Numbered from the stretch's first letter, positions 8,557 through 17,241 are shown. The stretch is DNA of 64,000 nt from Thermogemmatispora onikobensis (GCF_001748285.1 NZ_BDGT01000014.1:1-64000); one strand, 5' to 3'. The notes: generated by a model from the sequence alone, not told the origin. Numbers and translations are program-made.

Positions 8557-9435
8557 ATGCTATCCGAGGACATCGAGCGGACAGAGCAGCCTGAGCCAAC
8601 GCATCTACGCTTTGAGACCGATCGAGAGAGCGAGTACTTTACCTCGCACACCATCAATAACCGGGTCGTTTTACGGCTGCTATCGCTGCGCAGCCGCGAA
8701 GCCCAGACCCAGGCGCTGGCCAATCAAGACTATGCTCGAGTCGTGGCCAGTCGCGATGGCACAGCCCTCTACTTCTGTGTCTGCGACGGCGTGGGCAGCT
8801 CATATCGCGGCGACTTTGCGGCCCGGTATCTGGGCCGCGCCGTGGTTGCCTGGTTACAAGAGCAAGAGGCGCGCACAGGTACGGTCAGGACCATAGCGGC
8901 CCGCCTGCGCCAGCGCATGGACGAATGGGCGCGAGCTGCCCAGGAAGAGCTGAGGAGCCTGCCCCTGGCGCCAGAGGCGCCGGCGCTTGTACGCGAGGTG
9001 CTGGAAGAGCTGCGGGAGGACTACGGTAGCGAGACCGTCTTTCTGGCTGGACGCATCGCTCTGGCTCCCTGGGAGGCCCAGCTACAGATAGCTCGCCCCA
9101 CTGAAGCCTTGCTCTGCTGGATGGGCAATGTCGCTGCCCGCCTCTTTGTCTCCGGCGAACACTCCTTTACACTCGGGGGCAGCACCGATGATGAAGGACG
9201 CTGGTCAACGGTACGCGGCACGCGCGGCTTGCTCAATGCCTGGAGCGTGGGCCTTTCCACCATTGAGCGCCTGATCGTCTACACCGATGGCCTGCTGCCT
9301 CTGGCCTCCTCTCTAAGCGAATTAAACGATCAAGAGCTGCAAGAGCGCGCTCGTGAGCTGCTGCTGCTCCCGGAAAACGACGATATGACCGCGCTCGATC
9401 TGCACTGGCTGCCAGCGGGCCACCCGCCCGGGTAA
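8557..9435 (+). CDS. PP2C-family protein phosphatase
   Basis: Mn/Mg-dependent Ser/Thr phosphatase of 292 residues. After a 45-residue N-terminal extension it shows NQDYARVV (motif with metal-binding Asp), CVCDGVGSSYRGDFAARYLG (core DGxG motif, D77), SETVFLAGRIAL, a LIVYTDGLLPLA strand, and the C-terminal ENDDMTALDL motif. These cover most PP2C metal-binding positions, so it should be active. AAGGAG stands 9 nt before the ATG. It lies between the vWA and kinase genes, as in TerY-P modules where phosphatase and kinase act on the same targets. Confidence 0.87.
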   Translation: MLSEDIERTEQPEPTHLRFETDRESEYFTSHTINNRVVLRLLSLRSREAQTQALANQDYARVVASRDGTALYFCVCDGVGSSYRGDFAARYLGRAVVAWLQEQEARTGTVRTIAARLRQRMDEWARAAQEELRSLPLAPEAPALVREVLEELREDYGSETVFLAGRIALAPWEAQLQIARPTEALLCWMGNVAARLFVSGEHSFTLGGSTDDEGRWSTVRGTRGLLNAWSVGLSTIERLIVYTDGLLPLASSLSELNDQELQERARELLLLPENDDMTALDLHWLPAGHPPG

Positions 9436-9563
9436 GGCCCTGCGAAAGGCGGGATGACCGTAGAATCAGCAACTCCCTCCTGGTACGCACTGGCCTGCCT
9501 CACACCTGGCCTGGTGCCGTTCGCACTGTGAGAGAAGAAGAAGAAGGAGAAGGAGATTGAGCG

Positions 9564-10496
9564 GTGACACGCTTTCAACCGTTTCCTGGCATGTTTTTGC
9601 GGATTGGCTCATCCTATTTCGAATTTCTGCCCCATCCCCTGCTGCCAGCTGACAAAGAAGCCGTATTTGTACTCGAAGGGGGAGAAGCGCTCGTCTATCA
9701 GGTGCGCAATCTGGATACGCAGGAACGCTGGGCCCTCAAAGTCTTCAAAGCCTCCTATCGTGGGCCACACCTGATGCGTGTGACGGAGGTGTTGCAGCGC
9801 CATGCCCATCTGCCAGGTCTCTATCTGGGCTACCGCATCTGCCTCACACAAGCCCACTATCCAGAAGCGATCGGAGCTTTTCCCGAGTTAGAGTACGCCG
9901 TGCTGATGCCCTGGATTGAAGCACGCACCTGGGCTGGTCTCATGCTGGATCAAGCGGCCAGCGTGAATTACAGCTTTGAACAGGCGCGCCAGCTGGCGCT
10001 CGCCACAGCTCAGGTACTCTGGAACCTCGAGATTCACAGCCTGGCTCACGGGGACATCGCTGGGAGCAATATCTTGCTCACGCCACAGCTCAGTGGGGTC
10101 CAGCTGCTGGACCTGGAGGGCCTCTATGCCCCTGGCCTGCCTCAGCCCAAGAAAGTCAGCTGGGGATCACCGGGCTACCAGCATCGCAATCTACCGCGTC
10201 AAGGTCAATGGGGCCCCCACGGGGATCGCTTCGCGGGCGCTGTGCTGCTCACCGAAATGCTTACCTGGTGGGAGCCGCGCGTTCGCGCCTACGTCGCCGA
10301 CCACGCGGAAACGCTTTTTTCCCCACAGGAATTGCAACAGATTCAGACTCCTCTCTGGCGAGTGGTGCGTGATGTACTGCTCTCTCTCAGTCGAGACTTG
10401 CTCTACCTCTTTGATCAAGCCTGGGCATCCTCAAGCCTGATAGAATGCCCTGAACTGGCGACATGGGCCATGACACTCTATTCAATTTTCGTGTAG
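9564..10496 (+). CDS. atypical protein kinase of the vWA-PP2C-kinase triad
   Basis: Kinase-fold protein of 310 residues, starting at GTG 9564 with AAGGAG 8 nt upstream. The N-lobe has a glycine-containing EGGEALVYQVRN loop and WALKVFK with the ATP-binding lysine. The catalytic loop reads HGDIAGSNILL, with Gly in place of the usual Arg of HRD. The metal-binding DFG is replaced by DLE (LLDLEGLYAPG), and GSPGYQHRNL stands for the APE region. The Asp and Asn of the catalytic loop are kept, so activity is possible as in other HGD kinases. It closes the triad. Likely substrates are the vWA protein or parts of the following secretion genes (inference). Confidence 0.82.
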   Translation: MTRFQPFPGMFLRIGSSYFEFLPHPLLPADKEAVFVLEGGEALVYQVRNLDTQERWALKVFKASYRGPHLMRVTEVLQRHAHLPGLYLGYRICLTQAHYPEAIGAFPELEYAVLMPWIEARTWAGLMLDQAASVNYSFEQARQLALATAQVLWNLEIHSLAHGDIAGSNILLTPQLSGVQLLDLEGLYAPGLPQPKKVSWGSPGYQHRNLPRQGQWGPHGDRFAGAVLLTEMLTWWEPRVRAYVADHAETLFSPQELQQIQTPLWRVVRDVLLSLSRDLLYLFDQAWASSSLIECPELATWAMTLYSIFV

Positions 10497-10501
10497 TCGC
10501 A

Positions 10502-10559
10502 TTGCTTTTTCGGAGAATAATCGGTATCATTTTGTCTAAAGCATGTTATACGAATGCTT
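10502..10559 (+). promoter_or_regulatory. promoter and dyad upstream of the WXG100-YukD-EssC genes
   Basis: TTGCTT (10502-10507), 17-nt spacer, TATCAT (10525-10530). Just downstream AAGCAT (10539-10544) and ATGCTT (10554-10559) form a perfect 6-bp inverted repeat that would overlap the transcription start, a typical operator position. The leader to the WXG100 gene would be about 260 nt and holds no other feature that I recognise. Confidence 0.5.
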
Positions 10560-10796
10560 CTTGAATTGATGTATTGATATGCTTGAGCCGCTGCAAGACA
10601 AGGAGGGCTCGCAAGCGGAGAGGCCGGGCAAGGCGCTCTCGCCTGGTAAAAGAGATGGGGGAGACAGGCGGAGCAAGCGAGGTATCTTGGGCGTGAGCTT
10701 TGCCGAGCTGACCTCAGCTGTTTTGTGTGCTTCTGGGGGCTGGTCTCAAGCATTCCTGGGTTTGGTTGTCACATTCACAGCGAGGAGGAACCTGCC

Positions 10797-11105
10797 ATGT
10801 CCTCACAGGGGGATCTGATTGGTGGTCGTACCCATCAGATGGATGCTGCCGCTCAGCGCTTTCTCACGGAGCTTGCGAACTTTGAGCCGGCTGTCCAGCG
10901 CATTACCGCTGCGGTTGCGGACCTGGAAGCCGACTGGTTTGGACGCGGCAGCGTGGCCTATCAGAATGCCATGACTATCTGGAATACGCATATGAGCGCG
11001 GTCCTGCGCGATCTTGAGCAGCTCACCAGGGGCTTGCAGGGCAGCTCGACAGCCTTGCAGGATCTGGACCATACGATGGCCTCCCTGTTCAGCGGCTACG
11101 AGTGA
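10797..11105 (+). CDS. WXG100-family (EsxA-like) protein
   Basis: Small helical-hairpin protein of 102 residues, the expected size for secreted ESX/type VII substrates or chaperone partners. The central turn reads ADWFGRGS, a WxG motif, between two amphipathic helices (QMDAAAQRFLTEL..., then YQNAMTIWNTHMSAVLRDLEQL). The C-terminus FSGYE lacks an obvious YxxxD/E export signal. Start ATG 10797 is chosen because GAGGAGGA lies 8 nt upstream; the upstream in-frame residues do not resemble the family. Next genes encode YukD- and EssC-like proteins, which supports the assignment. Confidence 0.88.
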   Translation: MSSQGDLIGGRTHQMDAAAQRFLTELANFEPAVQRITAAVADLEADWFGRGSVAYQNAMTIWNTHMSAVLRDLEQLTRGLQGSSTALQDLDHTMASLFSGYE

Positions 11106-11285
11106 TCGCAGGGAAGCAAAGCAGCACAGTCAGCAGAGACATCCCCTCTCGCAGCCTATTCTCTGGCGGCCTCTGGCTACAGTCGACGGAGGCCGCCAGC
11201 ACTCTGAGCACCTCAATTTGCAAGAGTGGCAGGGCATCGCAGTCCAATCCCACCGGGTACTGCCGGGGAAAGGGAGGGAGAAGCT

Positions 11286-11690
11286 ATGCGTAACAGAGCA
11301 CTGGTAACCGTTGTAGGGCCGGACCGTGCTCTCGATCTAGAGCTGCCGACTGATTACACTATCGGTGAACTGCTTCCTTTTCTGTGTGAACTCTGTGCTG
11401 CCCCCATGAGCAGGTCGACAGGAGGCGAAGGGGAGGAAGACGGGGAGGCAAGGGCAGAAGAGGAGTGGCTGCTCTTCATCGAAGGGTTCCCTGATCCGCT
11501 GGCTTCAGGGCAGACGCTGAGCGAGGCCGAGGTATGCGATGGCATGCGTCTGCTGCTCCGGACTCTTCCTCCCAACAGCGACCAGGTTGCTGCCGCTGAC
11601 ACGCAGGAGCTATTCTTGCCCTCCTTCATTGTCCCAAGCGACAGCACGGGCGGTATTGGAGTAACCTGGGAACAGCTCCCGTTATCCTGA
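11286..11690 (+). CDS. YukD-like ubiquitin-fold protein of the type VII locus
   Basis: A protein of 134 residues whose first part (ALVTVVGPDRALDLELPTDYTIGELLPFLCELC) matches the beta-grasp start shared by YukD and the cytosolic domain of EccD. A variable acidic insert (about 48-65) follows, then WLLFIEGFPDPLASGQTLSEAEVCDGMRLLLR, the usual end of such folds. There is no TM segment, so it resembles the free Firmicute YukD rather than the membrane-bound actinobacterial EccD. GGGAGG precedes ATG 11286. It lies 180 nt after the WXG100 gene and 23 nt before essC. Confidence 0.8.
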   Translation: MRNRALVTVVGPDRALDLELPTDYTIGELLPFLCELCAAPMSRSTGGEGEEDGEARAEEEWLLFIEGFPDPLASGQTLSEAEVCDGMRLLLRTLPPNSDQVAAADTQELFLPSFIVPSDSTGGIGVTWEQLPLS

Positions 11691-11713
11691 GCTGGCCATG
11701 ATGAGAAGGTGTT

Positions 11714-14700
11714 ATGCAGAAGCAGGCTACTACCTTTTATCGTCCAGCTCGCGCCTACCCGCCGCGGCTTCCGGACGACGAGATTGTCATTAGCGCCCCA
11801 CCAACGCTGCAGCCAGCCCAGAGCGGTCCACTCAACTGGCTCCAGTACGTTTTGCCAGTACTGGGCAGCGTGGGATCGGTTCTTTTCATGTTCACCTTCC
11901 ATACGAACCCGCTGATGATGGTGCTCAGTGGGAGTATGGGAGGTCTCATGATCTGTTCCGGCCTGATCATGGGCTTTGTGCAGCGCTATGCGCTGAAAAA
12001 GCAGCAGCAACAGCAGCGCAGCCTCTACCTCGCCTATCTCGAACGGGTGCGCAAGCATCTGCTTGGTCTGGCCAAGGAGCAGCGGCTCATTGAGCAGCGG
12101 CTTTATCCTTCCTATGAGGAGCTGGCGGAGCGCGTCGAGAGCCGTCAATACCTGTGGGAGCGGCGCCCCACCGACTTTGACTTCATGATGACCCGTATCG
12201 GCTTCGGGCCTGGTCCCCTCTGCTGCCCTCTGCGCGTAGATAGAGGTGATGCCAATTTCATGGTGCAGTATGTACCAGAGCTACGAGCCCAGGCTGAGGC
12301 GCTGGTTGCCGAATATAGCTATCTCAACGATATGGCGGCCACCGTCCCTCTGCGCTCCTTTGGCACTCTAGCGATCAGTGGGGACCTCCATGCGGCCCGG
12401 GCCTTGGCGCGGGCGATGATCTGCCAGCTCGTGACTTTTCACGCCCCGGAAGATGTGCGCTGTGTGGTCTATTTCCCTGGCGAGCGCGTTGAGGAATGGA
12501 GCTGGCTGAAATGGCTGCCCCATGTGCGGCGTCTCCATCAGGTCAAAGCCGAGCGTCGCTATGCGCCCGAGCAGCTCTGTATGCTGGCGACGACTGCCGA
12601 GGATCTACGGCGAATTCTGCAACAGCAGATTAAACCAGAGATCGAGAGGCGCACTCGTCTAAGCGAGGAAGCCGGCAACGACCAGCAGCAGCGCAAGCGC
12701 GCCGCTCAGGCCTGTCTTCCTCACCTGGTGGTGGTGCTCGATGGCTTTTCCCCCCATCGTCCCATTGGCCAGCTTCCCGAGCTGGAGCAGCTTTTTGTCG
12801 AGGCTCCCCGGGCCGGCGCCACGGTACTCTGCCTGGTTGAGGATCGTTCTCAAGAGCCGGCGGCCATTCAAGCGCGACTGGCCCTCTCGGAGGTGGGCGG
12901 CCTCCACTTTGAAGAGATCGCCTACGGTGGCCGCCGTCTGGAGGGCCTACTGCCTGATCATGTCGAGCCGACCCTCTGTGAACGCATCGCTCGCAGTCTG
13001 GCCCCGCTTACTCTTAGCGAGGCTACCCAGCAGGATCTGGCGCAGGATATCCGCTTACTTGAACTCTTGGGCCTTCCCTCCGCTGATAGCTTCAGTCCTG
13101 ACGAGTGCTGGCGAACGAGCGAGCGGGAGCACGAGGATTTCTTGCGTGTTCCCATTGGACGCCGTGCCGATGGGTATCCCCTGCTCCTCGACCTGAAGGA
13201 GGCCGCCGATAAGGGGATGGGGCCGCACGGCCTGATTGTGGGCGCTACTGGTTCTGGGAAGAGCGAGCTGCTGCGCACGCTGGTCAGCGCTCTGGCTATG
13301 ACCCACGACCCGCGCTCTCTCAACTTCGTGCTGATCGACTTTAAAGGCGGGGCCTCGTTCAATGATTTCCAGGCCCTTCCTCACGTGGTGGGCGTGGTGA
13401 CTAACCTGCAAAGCGATCTCGCGCTGGTTGATCGCGTCTATGCGGCTCTGCTCGGCGAGCAGCAGCGACGCCAGCGCATGCTGCGTGACGCAGGTAACCT
13501 CGACAATATTAAGCAGTATCGCGCCAAGTGGAAGATGCATCCCGAGCTGGAGCCAATGCCCCATCTGCTGATCATTGTCGATGAGTTCGCCGAATTGATT
13601 GCCCAGCGTAGCGATTTCTTGGATCTTTTTGTGACGATGGGGCGTGTCGGGCGTAGCCTTGGCCTCCACCTCCTCTTTGCTACCCAGCGTCTGGAGGAAG
13701 GGCGCATCAAGGGATTAGAGAGCCATCTGCGCTATCGGATCTGTCTGCGTACCTACAGCGCGGCAGAGAGCCGGACAGTGCTGGGAACGGCAGATGCCTA
13801 CTACCTGCCCTCGGTCCCAGGTATGGGCTACTTCAAGGTCGATGTCGAGACCTATGCGCTCTTCAAGTGTGCTCTGATCTCAGTCCCCTATTTGCCATTG
13901 AAAGAACAAAATTCGATAGAAAGCAAGATCCGCGTCTTTACTGCTAATGGAAAGCTTCTGCACTACCAGCAAGTGAGAGGCAATGAGCGCGGGCCCTTGG
14001 TCTCTCGGGCCGTACCTGGTTCTGCCGAGCTGCATACAGAAATGGATGTCATTATTGAGCGCCTGGCCCAGGCGGTGCCGTCGGCCTTCACGCGGGCCAT
14101 CCACCAGGTCTGGCTGCCTCCGCTGCCCCATGTTCTCACGCTTGAGGCGGTGCTTGCCCGCACAGAGCAGCCGCGGCTGACGGGGTGCTACGAGAGCGAG
14201 ATTCCGCCCTTTGGCGATTTGCGTGTGCCGGTTGGCCTGCTTGACAAGCCGCTAGAGCAGGCGCAAGAGCCGCTGTGGCTGGATTTCTCCGGCACTGGTG
14301 GTCATCTTTCCATCGTTGGGGCGCCCCAGTCCGGCAAGAGCACCTTTCTACGCACGCTGGTTACGGCTTTTATGCTGACACATACGCCGCGCGATGTCCA
14401 GTTCTACTGCATTGACATGGGAGGGGGCCGCCTGCGCATCTTTGAGCAGGCCCCTCACGTGGGCGCTGTCTGCAGCCGGCCCGAGCGCGACAAGATCAGG
14501 CGCGTGGTGCGTCAGATGCGGCGAGTGATCGAAGAACGTGAATTCCTGTTCCGTGAGCGCGGCATTGACAGCATGACAACCTTCCGTGCCATGCGCCAGC
14601 GCGGCGAGCTGGATGACGTGCCCTTTGGCGATGTCTTTCTGATCATCGATAACTTCGCCCAGTTCCATCAAGACTTCGATCAGCTGGAGCCTGACCTGGT

Positions 14701-15832
14701 CGAAATTGCCTCTAGCGGCCTGGCCTATGGCGTCCATCTGATCATCGCAACCAGCCGCTGGGCCGAGGTCCGTCCCCGTTTGCGCGACAATATTGGCACG
14801 CGCTTAGAGCTGCGCCTCAACGACCCTGTCGATTCGGAGCTAGGGCGAGCGCTAGCGGCGGCCATTCCTGCAGGTGTGCCGGGGCGTGGGGCCAACCGTG
14901 AGAAACTCTTCTTTCAGATTTCCTTGCCGCTGCTGATAGATGACAGGCAGGCAGAGATCGAAGATCTCCATCAGCGTGTTCAGCAGTATCTCCTGAGCCT
15001 CATTGAGCGCATACGTCAGGGCTGGAAAGGATTAGTGGCCCCGCCGGTCTTGATGCTGCCGCCGCTGGTGCGCTGGGAAGACCTGCCGGAGCCGTTGCCT
15101 GGGGAGCCGCCAGGGGTACCGATCGGGCTGGAAGAGTTTCGTCTGAAGCCAATCTATATTGATCTGATTGGGGGTGGTCCCCACTTCCTGATTCTGGGCG
15201 ACAGTGAGTGTGGCAAGACCACGCTGCTGCGTAGCTGGATACGTGGTCTGGAGAAGCGCTACACGCCTCAGCAGGTCGCCTATGCTATCATCGACTTTCG
15301 CAAGCGGCTGCTGGACTTTATCGACAGTCGGTCCTTATTGGTCTATGCCTACAACAGCCAGACCTTAACGAGCTGTGTAGGCAATCTCAAAGTGGACCTG
15401 GAGCGACGTCTCAGGAAGGTCTCGGAGGTGCCGTTGAGCGAGCTACGTCGCCCGCGGCAATGGGATGGCAGGCATTACTTTCTCTTCGTTGATGACTATG
15501 AGGCAATTGGGGGGATGAGCGGCAGCCCACTGATGCCACTGCAAGAATACCTGATTGTGGGGGGCGATATCGGCTTCCATCTGGTGCTTGTACACCGTGT
15601 GGGAGGGGCCTCCCGAGCTCTGTTTGAGCCGATCATGCAGCGTCTCCGCGAGATGGGAACGCCGGGCCTCATCATGAGCGGTGACCCGATGGAGGGGAAG
15701 CTCTTACACGGCCAGGCGGCGACGCCCTTGCCACCTGGCCGGGCCTACCTGGTGCAGCCGAAGCATCCACCGATGTTGGTGCAGCTCGCCTTTGCGGCGC
15801 CGCAGTGGGAGGAGCCTCAACCCGCGAGTTAG
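11714..15832 (+). CDS. EssC/EccC-type FtsK/SpoIIIE ATPase of a type VII secretion system
   Basis: Motor and substrate receptor of an ESX-like system; 1372 residues, the normal size of fused EccCa-EccCb. Order: N-terminal PPRLPDDEIVISAPP like EccC, two TM helices (about 45-65 and 68-90), a regulatory DUF-type domain, then three ATPase domains. Walker A motifs are GATGSGKS (510-517), GAPQSGKS (869-876) and GDSECGKT (1162-1169). Walker B is complete in domain 1 (LLIIVDEF, D623-E624), but domain 2 reads LIIDNF with Asn in place of Glu, and domain 3 reads LFVDDYE. That fits the known pattern of one active and two degenerate sites. No FHA domains are present, unlike Firmicute EssC. The stop is separated by one base from the convergent ROK gene stop. 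Confidence 0.92.
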   Translation: MQKQATTFYRPARAYPPRLPDDEIVISAPPTLQPAQSGPLNWLQYVLPVLGSVGSVLFMFTFHTNPLMMVLSGSMGGLMICSGLIMGFVQRYALKKQQQQQRSLYLAYLERVRKHLLGLAKEQRLIEQRLYPSYEELAERVESRQYLWERRPTDFDFMMTRIGFGPGPLCCPLRVDRGDANFMVQYVPELRAQAEALVAEYSYLNDMAATVPLRSFGTLAISGDLHAARALARAMICQLVTFHAPEDVRCVVYFPGERVEEWSWLKWLPHVRRLHQVKAERRYAPEQLCMLATTAEDLRRILQQQIKPEIERRTRLSEEAGNDQQQRKRAAQACLPHLVVVLDGFSPHRPIGQLPELEQLFVEAPRAGATVLCLVEDRSQEPAAIQARLALSEVGGLHFEEIAYGGRRLEGLLPDHVEPTLCERIARSLAPLTLSEATQQDLAQDIRLLELLGLPSADSFSPDECWRTSEREHEDFLRVPIGRRADGYPLLLDLKEAADKGMGPHGLIVGATGSGKSELLRTLVSALAMTHDPRSLNFVLIDFKGGASFNDFQALPHVVGVVTNLQSDLALVDRVYAALLGEQQRRQRMLRDAGNLDNIKQYRAKWKMHPELEPMPHLLIIVDEFAELIAQRSDFLDLFVTMGRVGRSLGLHLLFATQRLEEGRIKGLESHLRYRICLRTYSAAESRTVLGTADAYYLPSVPGMGYFKVDVETYALFKCALISVPYLPLKEQNSIESKIRVFTANGKLLHYQQVRGNERGPLVSRAVPGSAELHTEMDVIIERLAQAVPSAFTRAIHQVWLPPLPHVLTLEAVLARTEQPRLTGCYESEIPPFGDLRVPVGLLDKPLEQAQEPLWLDFSGTGGHLSIVGAPQSGKSTFLRTLVTAFMLTHTPRDVQFYCIDMGGGRLRIFEQAPHVGAVCSRPERDKIRRVVRQMRRVIEEREFLFRERGIDSMTTFRAMRQRGELDDVPFGDVFLIIDNFAQFHQDFDQLEPDLVEIASSGLAYGVHLIIATSRWAEVRPRLRDNIGTRLELRLNDPVDSELGRALAAAIPAGVPGRGANREKLFFQISLPLLIDDRQAEIEDLHQRVQQYLLSLIERIRQGWKGLVAPPVLMLPPLVRWEDLPEPLPGEPPGVPIGLEEFRLKPIYIDLIGGGPHFLILGDSECGKTTLLRSWIRGLEKRYTPQQVAYAIIDFRKRLLDFIDSRSLLVYAYNSQTLTSCVGNLKVDLERRLRKVSEVPLSELRRPRQWDGRHYFLFVDDYEAIGGMSGSPLMPLQEYLIVGGDIGFHLVLVHRVGGASRALFEPIMQRLREMGTPGLIMSGDPMEGKLLHGQAATPLPPGRAYLVQPKHPPMLVQLAFAAPQWEEPQPAS

Positions 15833-15833
15833 G

Positions 15834-17093
15834 CTAACGATCGCGACCGTGCAGGCGGCGAGGATTCAGTCGGGGATGGGGAGGCGCTGCGGGACCAAGG
15901 TCGTCGGGTAGGTGAGGTCCTGGTAGAAGGGGACGCTCGGCGAGCGAGCGACTGAGATCATCGCTGGTCGGGGGATAGCGATAGGAACGGACATCCCGCC
16001 TCTGGGCAGCGGCCAGCTCTTCACGCGCCGGTCCGCCTCCGCCAGCCAGCGCAGAGGGCTGCTGAGAGGGTGGTGCAGGTAAGGCCCCCTCAGCCTGGCT
16101 GGCTGGTACAGGAGCCAGAAACGGTACGGCGCTCCCGATGAGAGCGGCATCCCGTCCCAGATACGCCGGAACAATGCTCAGAGCCTGTACACGCTGGCTC
16201 TCCTCCACCGTCGGTGGCCCCCCAGATTGTGAGAGCAGCGAGTGGCGCAGATGGCTGAGCAGGAGCTCGTCGGCATTGAGCAGGCCGTTACCCACTACTA
16301 CCACCTCGGGAGCAAAATGGCGCACATAATGGGCCGCAGCAACTCCAAGCCAATGCCCTACCTCCTGATAGAGAGCGAGCGCCAGCCCATCGCCTCGGGC
16401 CGCTTCCTCGGCCAGCAATTGGGCGCTGAATTGCTCACGATTGCTAAGGCGCTGAATCAGACTACTCGGCTCACCCCTACGAGCGGCGCGCTGAATCAGA
16501 CGCTGGAGCGCCTCTAGCGAGACCAGGGTACTGATGCAGCCGCGACGCCCGCAGCTACAGCGCGGGCCATTATTGGCGACAGGCAGATGACAGACGTGGC
16601 CAGTGCAGTCGCGGGCCGTCGGCTCCGGTTGCCCATCGCTGATCAGGGCCGCTCCCACAACCGCTTGAACGGTGAGCAGCAAAGCACGACGTCTGCTCCT
16701 GGCGGCGCCAAAGGCATATTCGCCCAGCGCCGCCGCATCCACGTCGCTGTGCAGGCGCACGGGCAGGTGATAGCGCGTTTCCAACAGATCGCTCAGGGGG
16801 AAGTGGTTGAGTGAAGGCAGGAGAGGAATGAGAAAAGGACGGCGGTATGTCTGGTCAAGTTTTCCTGGCAAGGCCAGGCCAATGCCACGCAAGGCGTAGC
16901 CTGCTCCCGTGGCTCGCTGCAAGGCGGCATCTATCGCTCGTAGATATGGCTCCAACGTGGCCCGTGCTGGACGCCCGCGCAGCGTTCTGGCTTCGAAGCG
17001 CTCCCAAACCTGACCGTCGGCAGAAATAATTGCGATCGTTGCCCGACTGCTTCCAATCTCCACCCCGACCGCTGCGCTCAGCTCTCGCACCAT
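15834..17093 (-). CDS. ROK-family protein (sugar kinase / regulator-like, no HTH)
   Basis: ROK fold of 419 residues. It begins VGVEIGSSRATIAIISADG (ATP-binding phosphate 1 motif), and has GIGLALPGKLD, HSDVDAAALGEYAFG, and the zinc site CSCGRRGCIS typical of ROK proteins. No N-terminal helix-turn-helix is seen, so it looks like a kinase form rather than a NagC/XylR repressor; yet the usual EIGH-type motif preceding the zinc site reads DCTGHVCHL, so substrate and activity are uncertain. The last 100 or so residues are proline/alanine/arginine-rich low complexity, not part of the fold. It has its own operator-bearing promoter (17118-17241) and is downstream of the glycerol operon. Confidence 0.8.
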   Translation of the reverse strand: MVRELSAAVGVEIGSSRATIAIISADGQVWERFEARTLRGRPARATLEPYLRAIDAALQRATGAGYALRGIGLALPGKLDQTYRRPFLIPLLPSLNHFPLSDLLETRYHLPVRLHSDVDAAALGEYAFGAARSRRRALLLTVQAVVGAALISDGQPEPTARDCTGHVCHLPVANNGPRCSCGRRGCISTLVSLEALQRLIQRAARRGEPSSLIQRLSNREQFSAQLLAEEAARGDGLALALYQEVGHWLGVAAAHYVRHFAPEVVVVGNGLLNADELLLSHLRHSLLSQSGGPPTVEESQRVQALSIVPAYLGRDAALIGSAVPFLAPVPASQAEGALPAPPSQQPSALAGGGGPAREELAAAQRRDVRSYRYPPTSDDLSRSLAERPLLPGPHLPDDLGPAAPPHPRLNPRRLHGRDR

Positions 17094-17117
17094 ATCATGA
17101 TCCTGCTAGCGGCTTCT

Positions 17118-17241
17118 GCCCGGGTGCAGCACTCTATCAGAACAAATGTTCTACATGTGGTAGACCCGGGCAACATATGCAGAAACAATAACTACAGTTT
17201 ATGCAATTCAAAGTATACTCACTGTTGAGAACATTTGTCAA
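17118..17241 (-). promoter_or_regulatory. promoter and two operator-like sites for the ROK gene
   Basis: Minus-strand TTGACA (17236-17241), 18-nt spacer, TATACT (17212-17217). Palindrome AGAACAAATGTTCT lies at 17139-17152, downstream of the start. A related half, AGAACATTTGT (17228-17238), overlaps the -35 box. GCCCGGGT (17118-17125) and ACCCGGGC (17164-17171) form an 8-bp inverted repeat almost concentric with the first palindrome. The layout suits a looping repressor; the regulator is unknown. Confidence 0.6.
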
